Part shown: in pieces, positions 24,920-33,070 of the stretch
How the letters are laid out: every line of letters starts with the position of its first letter
How positions within the stretch are numbered: position 1 is the first letter of the stretch
Source of the DNA: a virus
IMG/VR virus record: IMGVR_UViG_3300027733_000039
Span: 1-64,000 of that record
Strand: one strand, 5' to 3'
Length of the DNA stretch: 64,000 nt
Notes under the pieces: model-generated
Told to the model about the DNA's origin: nothing
The model's input: only the letters and a program-made list of their open reading frames with translations
Databases searched by the model: none
Made by a program: the position numbers and the translations under genes

Positions 24920-25467
24920 GACAGAGCCTCGTAGAGTTCGTCAAACTCGGTGTCCAGCCATTCTTTGAATGCTTTTGGCTCAGGTGTGAGCACCGAGATG
25001 CCCATGCTGAACACATTGCTCGTGGGATCAGCCACGATGGCTACAGCCACTGGTGGTATGACATCACCAACAAGGACTGATTCAGCCCACTGGTTGAATG
25101 TTGCTTTACGATCAGCGATGGGATCACCCCAAGACCCAGTTGTCCAGCCGTTCATGACGTCTGTCCAACCTTCAATGGTGGTCTCATAGTGCCCACGCCA
25201 CGCATCACTGTGGATGTACTCACGATTGATTGTGATTTTAGATCGGTACATGTCATCGCCGTATTCATCCATGCGAATATGATCTCCGATGTAGTACTTG
25301 CGTACTACGCCGTCATCCACAAGTTGCACAGTTGAAGAATGATTCTGATCTGACTCGTAGCAACCCCAGCAGAGGTAATCCTCTTTGACGGTGCTCCATC
25401 CGAAGTCACCTTCGGCGTCCACGATCTCCTCGCATTCACAGCACTTATTCTCTGTGTCTTCGCTCAT
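24916..25467 (-). CDS. Hypothetical protein with N-terminal zinc ribbon
   Basis: 183 residues. The N-terminus has CCECEEIVDAEG and YLCWGCYESDQ, a likely zinc ribbon, followed by an acidic, aromatic-rich body. AAGGAG precedes the ATG. It lies directly after the gene at 25467-25811 with a one-base overlap. Function unknown. Confidence 0.58.
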   Translation of the reverse strand: MSEDTENKCCECEEIVDAEGDFGWSTVKEDYLCWGCYESDQNHSSTVQLVDDGVVRKYYIGDHIRMDEYGDDMYRSKITINREYIHSDAWRGHYETTIEGWTDVMNGWTTGSWGDPIADRKATFNQWAESVLVGDVIPPVAVAIVADPTSNVFSMGISVLTPEPKAFKEWLDTEFDELYEALS

Positions 25468-25811
25468 TATTCTGCTCCTTCTCCATAGGTGTCTACTTTG
25501 ATTGTGATGTCTTCATCAAACTCACATGGAATTGCTGTAATGAAGTAACCGATGCGGTTGACCATGTGCCAACCATCAACGATGTATGAGCCATCATTAC
25601 CATCTACCCATGTCCACACCTTGTGTGGCTGGACGCTGGCAACCTTCATGACGTAGTCGTACTCGGCTCCGTAGGTCTCGTACATGACTCCACCTTCATA
25701 TCCACTTTCATCTGATGTCCCCCACGATGCATCTTTGTCAAGATGATTCATGACGGGCTTGTACTTCTCTTCCCATTGCTCTACTGACATTGTTATTGCT
25801 GTCTTATTCAT
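25467..25811 (-). CDS. Small acidic hypothetical protein
   Basis: 114 residues, rich in Asp, Glu, Tyr and Trp. Contains GGVMYETYGAEYDYVMKVAS. It is preceded by the structured leader at 25812-25956. No family recognised; many proteins of this operon share the acidic, aromatic character. Confidence 0.55.
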   Translation of the reverse strand: MNKTAITMSVEQWEEKYKPVMNHLDKDASWGTSDESGYEGGVMYETYGAEYDYVMKVASVQPHKVWTWVDGNDGSYIVDGWHMVNRIGYFITAIPCEFDEDITIKVDTYGEGAE

Positions 25812-25956
25812 TTGAACCTCCTCAGATTCTTTAACTCAGGGGTGTGACACAGTGTCTTCACCCCGTGGATGCTCTACCCCGATCAGTGAGCAGAGCATCC
25901 ACGGGATGACACCAGCCGAGGCTGATGGCACCCTATTACTGGCTCGTACAAGCCTC
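25812..25956 (-). promoter_or_regulatory. Structured leader 1: GAGG-loop SD hairpin and three stem-loops
   Basis: On the minus strand GAATCT-GAGG-AGGTTC forms a 6-bp hairpin (one U-G) at 25814-25829, holding the Shine-Dalgarno sequence 5 nt from the ATG. Upstream are a GGGGTG/CACCCC hairpin (25839-25864), a perfect 14-bp inverted repeat (25862-25875 with 25892-25905) and a short CAGC/GCTG hairpin (25913-25924). The first two share three bases and may compete. Confidence 0.65.
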
Positions 25957-26223
25957 TCAGGACTCGTTTAACGACTCTTTAATCCAATCTAAGTCAATGC
26001 TGTAGAGAAACACAAAGTGTCCCTCGGGTGCACGAAACTTAATGTAACCACCCGAGAAGTCATCTTCAAACTGCTCGTTGACATTGCCGATGTGCTTGAG
26101 TTTGGCTACTTCTTCAACCCCGTAGTACTCGTTGGTATTGACGGAGGGGATCAAGAGACCCGACTCCACCAAGTCCTTACGAACGGTGTAGTACCCGCTC
26201 CCTATTTGAACGAATCGGATCAT
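25957..26223 (-). CDS. Hypothetical protein, 88 residues
   Basis: Begins MIRFVQIGSGYYTVRKDLVE. Mixed beta-rich composition, no family recognised. ATGA overlap with the upstream gene. Confidence 0.52.
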   Translation of the reverse strand: MIRFVQIGSGYYTVRKDLVESGLLIPSVNTNEYYGVEEVAKLKHIGNVNEQFEDDFSGGYIKFRAPEGHFVFLYSIDLDWIKESLNES

Positions 26224-26420
26224 TGCTCACCTCCGCATCGGCAGTTGCCATTGCATGGAGCGAACTGTGTTTGCCGAGAGTCCCAGCCATTCTCAGTGCA
26301 CTTGACACACCTCCACTCATCTGAAGGTAGGTCAGGTGCTGGTCTGAAGTCATGATTACACATGATCACCACTGTCGGCACCGATCCCTCGGTTTTGAAG
26401 TGTTCCATGACGCTCTTCAT
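26220..26420 (-). CDS. Small zinc-ribbon-like protein
   Basis: 66 residues. Cysteines and histidines in IMCNHDFRPAP, WRCVKCTENG and the C-terminal CNGNCRCGGEQ suggest one or two zinc sites. Overlaps both neighbours by 4 bases. Confidence 0.57.
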   Translation of the reverse strand: MKSVMEHFKTEGSVPTVVIMCNHDFRPAPDLPSDEWRCVKCTENGWDSRQTQFAPCNGNCRCGGEQ

Positions 26421-26629
26421 ACGAACACCTCTGCTTTAATGATCTTGGCGAAAGGCACTTCAATTTCACGGAACTCACCTTCGCCATGGTGCGGGCTGTC
26501 CTCGGTGAAGATCACCACTGATGTGTCAGTGATGTCCATGACATCTCCGATGTACACCCACTGCTCTTGTGGGTATATCTGCACAAGGAGTTCAACCTGA
26601 TCACCGATGTTGAGACTCAGTGTGTCCAT
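26417..26629 (-). CDS. Hypothetical small beta protein
   Basis: 70 residues. Alternating hydrophobic and charged residues (LNIGDQVELLVQIYPQEQWV) suggest a small beta barrel. Starts on the last base of the upstream gene. No family recognised. Confidence 0.52.
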   Translation of the reverse strand: MDTLSLNIGDQVELLVQIYPQEQWVYIGDVMDITDTSVVIFTEDSPHHGEGEFREIEVPFAKIIKAEVFV

Positions 26630-26916
26630 CAGTAGTCCTCCCCATCGTCAATGAATGACTCAAGATGATGCGAGTCCACGATTGCCCACGCTGGAGCCAG
26701 TGGTTGCCCACGCCACAACACACCTTCAGGGAGTGTGATGTTGACATCGGTATTTCCTGCACTCACATTCTCAATCGCCAGTACGCACACATCAAGCATG
26801 CTCAATGGTACGGGTGGGTAGTGATTGGATGTTAGGTGCCACGAGAGCGCCTGTCGTAGTTCAATGAGACCGTCCACGACAGCATCATTCATTCCTATTG
26901 CATTCATGCTTCCCAT
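26629..26916 (-). CDS. Hypothetical protein, 95 residues
   Basis: The ATG at 26916 is chosen because GAGGAGG lies 7 nt upstream and it shares its A with the preceding TAA; in-frame starts further up lie inside the upstream gene. Contains VDGLIELRQALSWHL and a hydrophobic SMLDVCVLAIENV segment. No family recognised. Confidence 0.52.
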   Translation of the reverse strand: MGSMNAIGMNDAVVDGLIELRQALSWHLTSNHYPPVPLSMLDVCVLAIENVSAGNTDVNITLPEGVLWRGQPLAPAWAIVDSHHLESFIDDGEDY

Positions 26917-27098
26917 TACTTTGCCTCCTCGGCTGTCCATGGTGCCTCAAAGCCCACGCTCTCTTTCCATTTGAGCGCAACTTCTAGTTCGTCCTCATCA
27001 AGGTGATAGAACTTGTCAAAGGCTTCTGCCTCGGATCTCGCTTCCACCTCGTATCCATAGTCAATGGTTTCATTGACTCTTACTATCCACTTGCTCAT
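26916..27098 (-). CDS. Small hypothetical protein, 60 residues
   Basis: Begins MSKWIVRVNETIDYGYEVEA, an amphipathic beta start followed by an acidic helix. The layout recalls small phage proteins that begin with a beta hairpin and contain a SEAEA helix. Preceded by structured leader 2. Confidence 0.53.
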   Translation of the reverse strand: MSKWIVRVNETIDYGYEVEARSEAEAFDKFYHLDEDELEVALKWKESVGFEAPWTAEEAK

Positions 27099-27217
27099 AA
27101 CTGACCTCCTCAGGTCTTAGGGATTAATTAATGTATCGGGCATTGAGTGCCCTCACAACCCACAAACAATGTCTGTGGGCTGTGAGCGCACCATGGCGTG
27201 AGCCATGATGCACCCGA
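27099..27217 (-). promoter_or_regulatory. Structured leader 2: GAGG-loop SD hairpin and three stem-loops
   Basis: The minus strand has GACCT-GAGG-AGGTC (27103-27116), 5 perfect pairs. Upstream are GGGCA/TGCCC (27138-27152), a long stem at 27152-27186 (6 + 6 pairs with one A/C on the plus strand that is U-G in the RNA) and CATGGC/GCCATG with a 4-base loop (27192-27207). Confidence 0.68.
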
Positions 27218-27469
27218 TCAGGATGCGTCCTCCAGTTGGTATGAGACAACGATAAAGTCTTCACCGTTGTTGCCCATGAGTCCCTTCAGTTGCTCCTCGC
27301 CATCCTCGCAGTAGAAGAAGATCCGATCATCTCGCTGTCCGAGAGAATCAAAGTCCTCACTGATCTCGTTGTCGTATGAGCCGAACGAGAAGTACCGTTC
27401 GTCCTCCACGCCTGAGTCAAACCACTTGATGACTGCCCATGCACCCATAGGTGCTCCGATGTTGCTCAT
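27218..27469 (-). CDS. Small acidic hypothetical protein
   Basis: 83 residues, acidic and aromatic-rich (AWAVIKWFDSGVEDERYFSF). GGAGGAATAGCA precedes the ATG. No family recognised. Confidence 0.53.
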   Translation of the reverse strand: MSNIGAPMGAWAVIKWFDSGVEDERYFSFGSYDNEISEDFDSLGQRDDRIFFYCEDGEEQLKGLMGNNGEDFIVVSYQLEDAS

Positions 27470-27471
27470 TG

Positions 27472-27669
27472 CTATTCCTCCGTTTCTTTGTCAATTTCAA
27501 TCATTTCGTACAACACTTGCTCTAGCACTTCGTTGCCGAGTTCCACGATTCTCTCGTGTACATACCCTTCAACTTCTTCCATTGCTTCAATGGCTTCTTC
27601 TTTTGTCCAGTGTGGGTACATTGCTTTTGCATCTTCCCACGACCACTTCACGACAACTTCAGTTGCCAT
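27472..27669 (-). CDS. Small acidic helical protein
   Basis: 65 residues. EEAIEAMEEVEGYVHERIVE and its surroundings form one long acidic helix; the start (MATEVVVKWSWEDAKAMY) is more mixed. The start overlaps the previous stop by one base. Confidence 0.52.
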   Translation of the reverse strand: MATEVVVKWSWEDAKAMYPHWTKEEAIEAMEEVEGYVHERIVELGNEVLEQVLYEMIEIDKETEE

Positions 27670-27911
27670 TAGAAGCCTCCTTCTTCTTCATTAATTGATT
27701 GGTACAGGTTATTCCAAACCTCTTCGTTCACTGAGTCATACCCGCCTTCGGCGTCAAACTCTTGAATGGCTTTGAGCCATTCGTCTGAGTCTGCCGACAA
27801 TGGTTCTTCAGGTGTACCTGTAGAGAATAAGTCTGATTCCCACCAAGAGATAGCGATCTCTTCGTCAGGATTGATCTCACTCAACAGTTCAATTGCTTTG
27901 CTTACCTTCAT
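27669..27911 (-). CDS. Small acidic protein, paralogue of the protein at 28087
   Basis: 80 residues. MKVSKAIELLSEINPDEEIA, WWESDLFS, the PLSADSDEWLKAI segment and the late NNLYQSI align by eye with the protein at 28087-28446, so the two arose by duplication. AAAGGAG lies before the ATG, and the start overlaps the upstream small gene. Function unknown. Confidence 0.57.
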   Translation of the reverse strand: MKVSKAIELLSEINPDEEIAISWWESDLFSTGTPEEPLSADSDEWLKAIQEFDAEGGYDSVNEEVWNNLYQSINEEEGGF

Positions 27912-28087
27912 TGCTGTTCTCCTTTGTAGGTTGCTTCTAATGTTCTTTCATCCCATCCAATGATGGATGCTTCGCTTGCTGTTGTGATGTAATCCATTGC
28001 ACACACCATGTCATTGTTATCGCTGTATGTTTCTATTGCTAGGACGAGTGTGACCTCAACCAGTTTGGTTGTTGCTAATGCTTTCAT
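27908..28087 (-). CDS. Small hypothetical protein, 59 residues
   Basis: Begins MKALATTKLVEVTLVLAIET. AAAGGAGGG precedes the ATG. It overlaps the downstream gene as ATGA and shares one base with the upstream stop, which supports it as real. It lies between the two paralogues and shares the MK(A/V) start. Function unknown. Confidence 0.55.
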   Translation of the reverse strand: MKALATTKLVEVTLVLAIETYSDNNDMVCAMDYITTASEASIIGWDERTLEATYKGEQQ

Positions 28088-28446
28088 TACTTGCCCTCCT
28101 TTGGGCTTTTGATCTCTGACACGATGTCAGACATCCACTTGATGTTGTATGCGTTGATCTTCTCAATGGTGCTGAGAACATCGGGCACGACTTCGCTTAC
28201 TGGCTCACTGTGTTCCTTCAAGCATTCAAGGATGTCATAGAGCGTCTCGTTGGCGTATTCATCCAACAGTTGAAGCCAAGACATCTGATTGATTGCTTCG
28301 CTCCAGTGGTCTGCCGATGGGGCTTCTTGATACCCAGTCTCTTCGTCAGGAACAGTGAAGTCATTGCGATCAAGCCACCTGATGAGCAATTCATCATCGG
28401 GCTGGTACACAGCATTCAACACATTGATTATTGCACTTACTTTCAT
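28087..28446 (-). CDS. Small acidic protein, paralogue of the protein at 27669
   Basis: 119 residues. MKVSAIINVLNAVYQPDDEL, IRWLDRNDF, APSADHWSEAINQ and ANETLYDIL correspond to segments of the shorter paralogue. A C-terminal 40-residue extension is unique. Preceded by structured leader 3. Function unknown. Confidence 0.57.
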   Translation of the reverse strand: MKVSAIINVLNAVYQPDDELLIRWLDRNDFTVPDEETGYQEAPSADHWSEAINQMSWLQLLDEYANETLYDILECLKEHSEPVSEVVPDVLSTIEKINAYNIKWMSDIVSEIKSPKEGK

Positions 28447-28635
28447 GGCGCCTCCTCAGGCATTACTTAATTGAACATCGGATGATGTTCTGACAATACA
28501 TTATCGGTGTGACAATGTACTGTCAGAACACCACGGACTTGCGCCCGTGATGCACTGATGGTGTACCTCCATGAGGACAGAGGCACCCCGATAGTCGCTA
28601 CTGGCGCCGACCATGATGGCGCCGAGCGCCAATGA
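28447..28635 (-). promoter_or_regulatory. Structured leader 3 with two mutually exclusive stems
   Basis: SD hairpin TGCCT-GAGG-AGGCG on the minus strand (28449-28462; one U-G). Upstream, GAACATC/GATGTTC (28473-28490) and a 10 + 6 bp stem (28486-28502 with 28514-28530) share bases 28486-28490, so only one can form. Further upstream are CACGG/CCGTG (28533-28549) and repeated GGCGCC elements near 28600-28620. The extra 70 bases make this the longest leader. No gene is seen. Confidence 0.65.
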
Positions 28636-30165
28636 TCAACCGCCGTTACCGACAATCCCATCAATGAGTGACTGGGTGATGCTTCCACCCTCGGCACCCA
28701 TGTCCTCACCGTATCCCGTTAGTACTGCGGATACCGCTTCGTGCTTTGCATTCAACAATGCCCACATACGATCATCAATCGTAGGTGTCGCATCGCTGTT
28801 GCTGTCTACAGCCAAGAGCCACCACGCCACGACAGAGTTGACCTGTCCAATGCGGTGTGCTCTATCTTCCGCCTGTGTGGCGGACGATGGTGTCCACGGC
28901 ACCTCAGCCATCACGACATGGGACGCACTCGTAAGAGTGAGACCCACACCAGCGCTGTCGTAGTTGCCGATGAACACCTTGGCGTCACCTGTCATGAAGT
29001 CATCTACTGACTTCTGCTTCTCAGCATCACTCATGCCACCGACTACCTTGACCACTCCGTGCTGTTGTAATGCATCGGAGAGACCACTGATGACATCCCT
29101 GTGATGACCGAACACGATGACCTTCTCGCCTTGAGCGACAAGTTCTTCTACATGCTCAACCACATAGGGGATCTTTGCGATACCGAGTTGGTGACGTAGT
29201 GCATTGAGCCGTGTGATGACCTCTGCTTTGGATGCCTTCTGCCATGCTTCAACACCGCCATTGGCGATGACAAAGTCACGGAAGTCATTCTCAGCATGTC
29301 GGTATGCCTTGAGGTCAGTCTCGCTGATCTCTACAGCAACCTGCGCACGGCGCTTGGCTGGGAGTTCCGTCAACACATCTGTTTTGTTACGCCTCACATA
29401 GCAGGTGCCACGCAATTTGTCATTCAATTCAGTTGTGTTAGTCGCTCCGTTGTACACATAACCCCAACCATTGTGGATGGGTTCGCAGTAACGAAAGAGG
29501 AACGCTGACTTGCCACCGAACACTCGGTCAAGTCTGCCAATCAATGACAGAGGTGACACCAGTTCGTTGGGTCTGTTCACGATGATCGTGCCCGAGAGCA
29601 ACAGCACATACCCTTCAGTCGGAATTGACTTTGCGATGTATGCCACGCCCTTGGTGCGTCCACTCTTAGCGCTCTTCAAGCGATGTGCTTCATCAACGAT
29701 GAGGCAACCAAACTTACCCGTGAACTTCATTGCCCATGCATTGATGATTGAGTCACCAACGATCACGACATCAGTTTGAGGTAGAGCGCCAACCTTGTTG
29801 CCCTTCACGATGGCTACAGTGAGCCATGGTGCGAACATCTTCAGCGAGCGCTCCCAGTTTGTGCGAAGAGATGCAGGTACAACGATGAGGACTTTGTGCC
29901 CTTCGTTGTGCGCATTCACTGCGACTGCGATTGCTTGTGGAGTCTTACCGAGACCCATCTCGTCACCCAAAATACAACGCTTCTGCTTGATCGCATAAGC
30001 GACACCAGCACGCTGGAATGGATAGAGAGGCTCGGCGAGGTCTACAAGGGTCTCGCTGTCATGTGCACTGCTCAGAGCATGTAATGAAGCGTCAGGCAAA
30101 ATTGCTGGCGCCACACGATCAAGCCCCGAGAGTAACGCACTCAGTTCTTCTAATTGTGTATTCAT
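28636..30165 (-). CDS. SNF2-family helicase 2, SMARCAL1-like
   Basis: 509 residues. Motif I is GDEMGLGKT, motif II DEAH in CLIVDEAHRLKSA, motif III LLLSGTIIVNRPNEL, motif V AGVGLTLTSASHVVMAEV and motif VI TQAEDRAHRIGQ, all canonical for SNF2 proteins and closer to that family than the first helicase. It may anneal or remodel DNA, or push host proteins off phage DNA. Preceded by structured leader 4. Confidence 0.88.
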   Translation of the reverse strand: MNTQLEELSALLSGLDRVAPAILPDASLHALSSAHDSETLVDLAEPLYPFQRAGVAYAIKQKRCILGDEMGLGKTPQAIAVAVNAHNEGHKVLIVVPASLRTNWERSLKMFAPWLTVAIVKGNKVGALPQTDVVIVGDSIINAWAMKFTGKFGCLIVDEAHRLKSAKSGRTKGVAYIAKSIPTEGYVLLLSGTIIVNRPNELVSPLSLIGRLDRVFGGKSAFLFRYCEPIHNGWGYVYNGATNTTELNDKLRGTCYVRRNKTDVLTELPAKRRAQVAVEISETDLKAYRHAENDFRDFVIANGGVEAWQKASKAEVITRLNALRHQLGIAKIPYVVEHVEELVAQGEKVIVFGHHRDVISGLSDALQQHGVVKVVGGMSDAEKQKSVDDFMTGDAKVFIGNYDSAGVGLTLTSASHVVMAEVPWTPSSATQAEDRAHRIGQVNSVVAWWLLAVDSNSDATPTIDDRMWALLNAKHEAVSAVLTGYGEDMGAEGGSITQSLIDGIVGNGG

Positions 30166-30269
30166 GGTTATACCTCCTCAGGTAATTGTTATGGACTTGC
30201 GTCCTCACAGCACACGAGCATACCCGTGTACTGTGAGCACGCCACACCGTGAGGTGTGACGCCCTCGGG
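30166..30269 (-). promoter_or_regulatory. Structured leader 4: GAGG-loop SD hairpin and three stem-loops
   Basis: TACCT-GAGG-AGGTA on the minus strand (30171-30184), then GGAC/GTCC (30193-30204), a long stem 30204-30216 with 30225-30237 (one G-U in the RNA) and CACACC/GGTGTG with a GTGA loop on the plus strand (30243-30258). Confidence 0.68.
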
Positions 30270-30995
30270 CTAGAAGCCCAACCTGCTTGCGCAGTCATTG
30301 CCGATGCCACGCTTGCGTGTCACCTCATCAGTGAGATGCCGACCGCACGCACCACACTGTCCAATCTCTTGACCGAACAGCGCCTGTGCTTGCTTACGAC
30401 CCTCGTCCGTGAGACCTGCAATGCGCTTGATCGCATGCAGAGCACGCTCACCCGACAACTTTGCATCCTTGTGACCACCAACGACCATGTAAATGCTTCG
30501 CTGACCCTTCATGGAAGGATTATGGAAGCCCTTGTTGGTCTTGATGGCGTAGAACACGAGGTCATTGGTGCCCGATGATGTCATCGCATAGAAGCCATCA
30601 GCAATGGTGCCGAAGGATTCATTGGTCAACTTGTCGGGGACGATAGCGCTCTCCGCAGAGCAGTCACCTTGCTTGTGGTAGGTAGCCCACTTGCCTGCAT
30701 TGAGCAATGCGTGACCAGTACCTGTCCGCACTGGATGCCCACAGAGGGCACACGGGTTGGCGTACTTGTTTACGATGATGCGCTCTGCTTTGGGCAAGTG
30801 ATCTGTGCCCACACGCTTGACTTCAATCTTGCGAATGGCGTCAATGGCGAATGATGCTGACTTGGCAGTGAGTTCATTGAGTGTGTTATCGGTGATGTAC
30901 TGATCCACTTGCTCTTCGTTGAGACCAAGTGTTGAAGCACGCTCCAATAACAGCGTCTTAATGAACGCCTGTTGCTTTGGTGTTATTGCACCCAT
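30270..30995 (-). CDS. DUF6011-type protein with two zinc ribbons
   Basis: 241 residues. The C-terminal QCGACGRHLTDEVTRKRGIG followed by NDCA is the DUF6011 signature. A second cysteine pair lies in the middle (PCALCGHPVRTGTG...GDC). The N-terminus (ITPKQQAFIKTLLLERAS) is a helical motif often seen before such domains. Probably nucleic-acid binding; function unknown. Preceded by structured leader 5. Confidence 0.7.
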   Translation of the reverse strand: MGAITPKQQAFIKTLLLERASTLGLNEEQVDQYITDNTLNELTAKSASFAIDAIRKIEVKRVGTDHLPKAERIIVNKYANPCALCGHPVRTGTGHALLNAGKWATYHKQGDCSAESAIVPDKLTNESFGTIADGFYAMTSSGTNDLVFYAIKTNKGFHNPSMKGQRSIYMVVGGHKDAKLSGERALHAIKRIAGLTDEGRKQAQALFGQEIGQCGACGRHLTDEVTRKRGIGNDCASRLGF

Positions 30996-31124
30996 GGTGA
31001 GAACCTCCTCAGATTCTGTTTTGTATGTGTAGGTGGACTTGCGTCCTCGTGATGCATCAGTTGGGGGAACCGATGTACCACGAGCACGCCACGACTCACG
31101 CCGTGACTGCCCATTGCTGATTAC
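30996..31124 (-). promoter_or_regulatory. Structured leader 5: GAGG-loop SD hairpin and three stem-loops
   Basis: AGAATCT-GAGG-AGGTTCT on the minus strand (31000-31017), 7 pairs including one U-G, the longest of the set. Upstream are GGAC/GTCC (31035-31046), a long stem 31046-31058 with 31072-31084, and CACG/CGTG (31090-31104). The long stem has one position that reads as G-U only on the plus strand, the only exception to the strand rule. Confidence 0.62.
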
Positions 31125-31379
31125 TCACGCATTGGCGAGTTGGGAAGTGATGTTTGCAATTGCTTGCCACAGCACTGTCTCCATGTCAACGGTGTCACTG
31201 ACGAACAGCGTGATCGTTGACTCCAACTTTGCGTAACCGAATGACTCTTTGTCCTGCTCCCACTGGGGACGGCTGAACGCCAAATCTTCGTACTCAATCA
31301 CGAGATCAATCGTCTTGAGACATGGGTTATCGGACTTCTCAATCCGTAACCCAGTTACTTTGTGAATACTTGCATCCAT
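31125..31379 (-). CDS. Small hypothetical protein, 84 residues
   Basis: Begins MDASIHKVTGLRIEKSDNPC, with alternating beta strands and an acidic middle. No family recognised. Preceded by structured leader 6. Confidence 0.53.
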   Translation of the reverse strand: MDASIHKVTGLRIEKSDNPCLKTIDLVIEYEDLAFSRPQWEQDKESFGYAKLESTITLFVSDTVDMETVLWQAIANITSQLANA

Positions 31380-31468
31380 GGTGCCTCCTCAGGCTTTGTT
31401 AGTTGGGCACATTGTATGCCCTCACAATGCACGAGCCAACGCCCATGCACTGTGAGGACACCACGAGT
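31380..31468 (-). promoter_or_regulatory. Structured leader 6: GAGG-loop SD hairpin and three stem-loops
   Basis: GCCT-GAGG-AGGC (31383-31394, 4 bp), GGGCA/TGCCC (31405-31421), a long stem 31420-31431 with 31446-31457 (one G-U in the RNA), and a perfect 7-bp hairpin 31462-31479 whose upstream arm covers the stop codon of the preceding gene. Confidence 0.67.
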
Positions 31469-31945
31469 TCACACTCGTGATGCATCGGTCAGCCTCCACT
31501 GACCTGATTGAAGTTGGAAACGCTCGTACAAGGTGTGCAGTAGTGATGCATGCTGTATTGAGATGTGATCTCGCACGATGTTCACGAACGCATGACGCCA
31601 GCACTCATTGTGCCCACGCTCGCCACATACAATGTGAGCAAGTTCGTGAGCCAGTGTGAGCACTGTCGTACTGGAGCCACTGATGCCGATGATACTTCGC
31701 TTCTCATCAGCGACACCTGCCCACTTGGTGGAGCGTATGCGATCAACCACGGGCGTATTCCAGCCCTCGGTCTCACACACACGATCCAGCCAAGCGTATG
31801 CATCCTTGGTGGCGATCACTTGCGATGGCAAGTAACGAGACACCACATGCTCTATTGCGTACACCGTGGCTTGATGCTCGGGCATCTTGGGAGAGCGCTT
31901 CTCAACGCTCCCCCGTACCTCGTCAATGTAGGCGTGAATGCTCAT
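31469..31945 (-). CDS. HExxH zinc metallopeptidase-like protein
   Basis: 158 residues. The zinc motif is LAHELAHIVCG (H100, E101, H104), followed by GHNECWRH (H112, H118), close to SprT-like and other small phage metallopeptidases. It would be soluble; the substrate is unknown. The neighbouring DUF2786 gene is a common partner of such peptidases in actinophage genomes, and the two overlap by 4 bases. Confidence 0.72.
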   Translation of the reverse strand: MSIHAYIDEVRGSVEKRSPKMPEHQATVYAIEHVVSRYLPSQVIATKDAYAWLDRVCETEGWNTPVVDRIRSTKWAGVADEKRSIIGISGSSTTVLTLAHELAHIVCGERGHNECWRHAFVNIVRDHISIQHASLLHTLYERFQLQSGQWRLTDASRV

Positions 31946-32631
31946 CGTCCGAGCGCTCCAGCGACACCGTTACCGATGCCACCACTGGAGAACGAAAGAC
32001 CAGCACTACGACCAGCCGAGTACCCACTGCCCGATGAATATCGGGAGTAGCCAGCAGACTTGAGCGATACTTTCGCACGCATCTCAGTGTCTGCACGCTT
32101 GAACTTGTCAGCGAGTACCAAACCAGTGCCAACACCTTGCTCTGCGATCACTTCGTTCTTGGACTTGGTCAACACTTCACGCACACCCGCCGAGAATCCC
32201 AGCCACCACGCACTGCGGAATGACCGATCACCCTTGGGGATCACACGAGAAGCGAGCAAGTCTGCCGATGCGAACAGCGTCCTGACAGCGAAGATGTCAC
32301 CTGCGGTGCCATACACCACCAGCGACAACACCTTCTTACCATCTTTCCACGATGTGGAGCGATAGCAAGCGACTGAGTTGGCTTTGGCGATCGCTCCAGC
32401 GAGTGCTAGACGGCGAAGTTGCCATTTGCCACCAACTTCAATGATGTTGGTCACGATGTTCTCATTGCGATCTTGAGCCTTGGCGAATGCGGACTCTTCA
32501 AGACCGTGCTTCATCATCAACTTCTGTGCCATGGCGAGAGCCGTTTCGGCTTCCGCTTGTGGCGTGTTGGGATGATTGGCACGATCAAGGATTGCCTGCA
32601 CCTTGTCATAGATTGCTTCTGATTTATTCAT
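31942..32631 (-). CDS. DUF2786-containing protein
   Basis: 229 residues. IYDKVQAILDRANHPNTPQA followed by ETALAMAQKLMMKHGLEE is the DUF2786 helical domain. The middle has a basic, beta-rich region, and the C-terminal 40 residues are rich in Gly, Ser and Tyr. Function unknown. Preceded by structured leader 7. Confidence 0.75.
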   Translation of the reverse strand: MNKSEAIYDKVQAILDRANHPNTPQAEAETALAMAQKLMMKHGLEESAFAKAQDRNENIVTNIIEVGGKWQLRRLALAGAIAKANSVACYRSTSWKDGKKVLSLVVYGTAGDIFAVRTLFASADLLASRVIPKGDRSFRSAWWLGFSAGVREVLTKSKNEVIAEQGVGTGLVLADKFKRADTEMRAKVSLKSAGYSRYSSGSGYSAGRSAGLSFSSGGIGNGVAGALGR

Positions 32632-32752
32632 GGTTATACCTCCTCAGGTATCTAGATTGGGCAAATGCCCACACTGATCACCGACTCACGCCGATGAACA
32701 CTGTGGGCACCACGAGATCGCTCCCGTGATGCTCCCGACTACCAGTCGCTGT
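32632..32752 (-). promoter_or_regulatory. Structured leader 7: GAGG-loop SD hairpin and three stem-loops
   Basis: ATACCT-GAGG-AGGTAT (32636-32651) has 6 perfect pairs. Then GGGCA/TGCCC (32659-32670), a long imperfect stem based on CCCACA/TGTGGG (32668-32707, with two internal mismatches) and CACG/CGTG (32711-32728). Confidence 0.63.
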
Positions 32753-33070
32753 TTACTCGCTGTCCTCCTCGTCCTCTTCCGAGTATCCCTCGGGCATTGA
32801 GATCGTAGGGAAGTACACGATGACCGAGTCACGACCCATGCTGTCCGAGCGCACACATCGGAGCAAGATCGTCCCGAGAGTTTGTGCGTTCGCATCAGCC
32901 AATTCAAGACCGAGAATCAAGAATGTTGAAGCCTCGTCCTCGGTCACAATGCCGAAGCACTGGTCTCCGTACATCGCACGACCCGAGTACTGCATGACAG
33001 TGCCCGCTTCGTGTTGATCCAGTATCTCGGTGATCAATTCAAGATCATCTACTGTTAGTTGATATGCCAT
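32753..33070 (-). CDS. Acidic hypothetical protein
   Basis: 105 residues. Begins MAYQLTVDDLELITEILDQH and ends in a strongly acidic tail (SEEDEEDSE). The centre looks beta-rich. No family recognised. Preceded by structured leader 8. Confidence 0.54.
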   Translation of the reverse strand: MAYQLTVDDLELITEILDQHEAGTVMQYSGRAMYGDQCFGIVTEDEASTFLILGLELADANAQTLGTILLRCVRSDSMGRDSVIVYFPTISMPEGYSEEDEEDSE

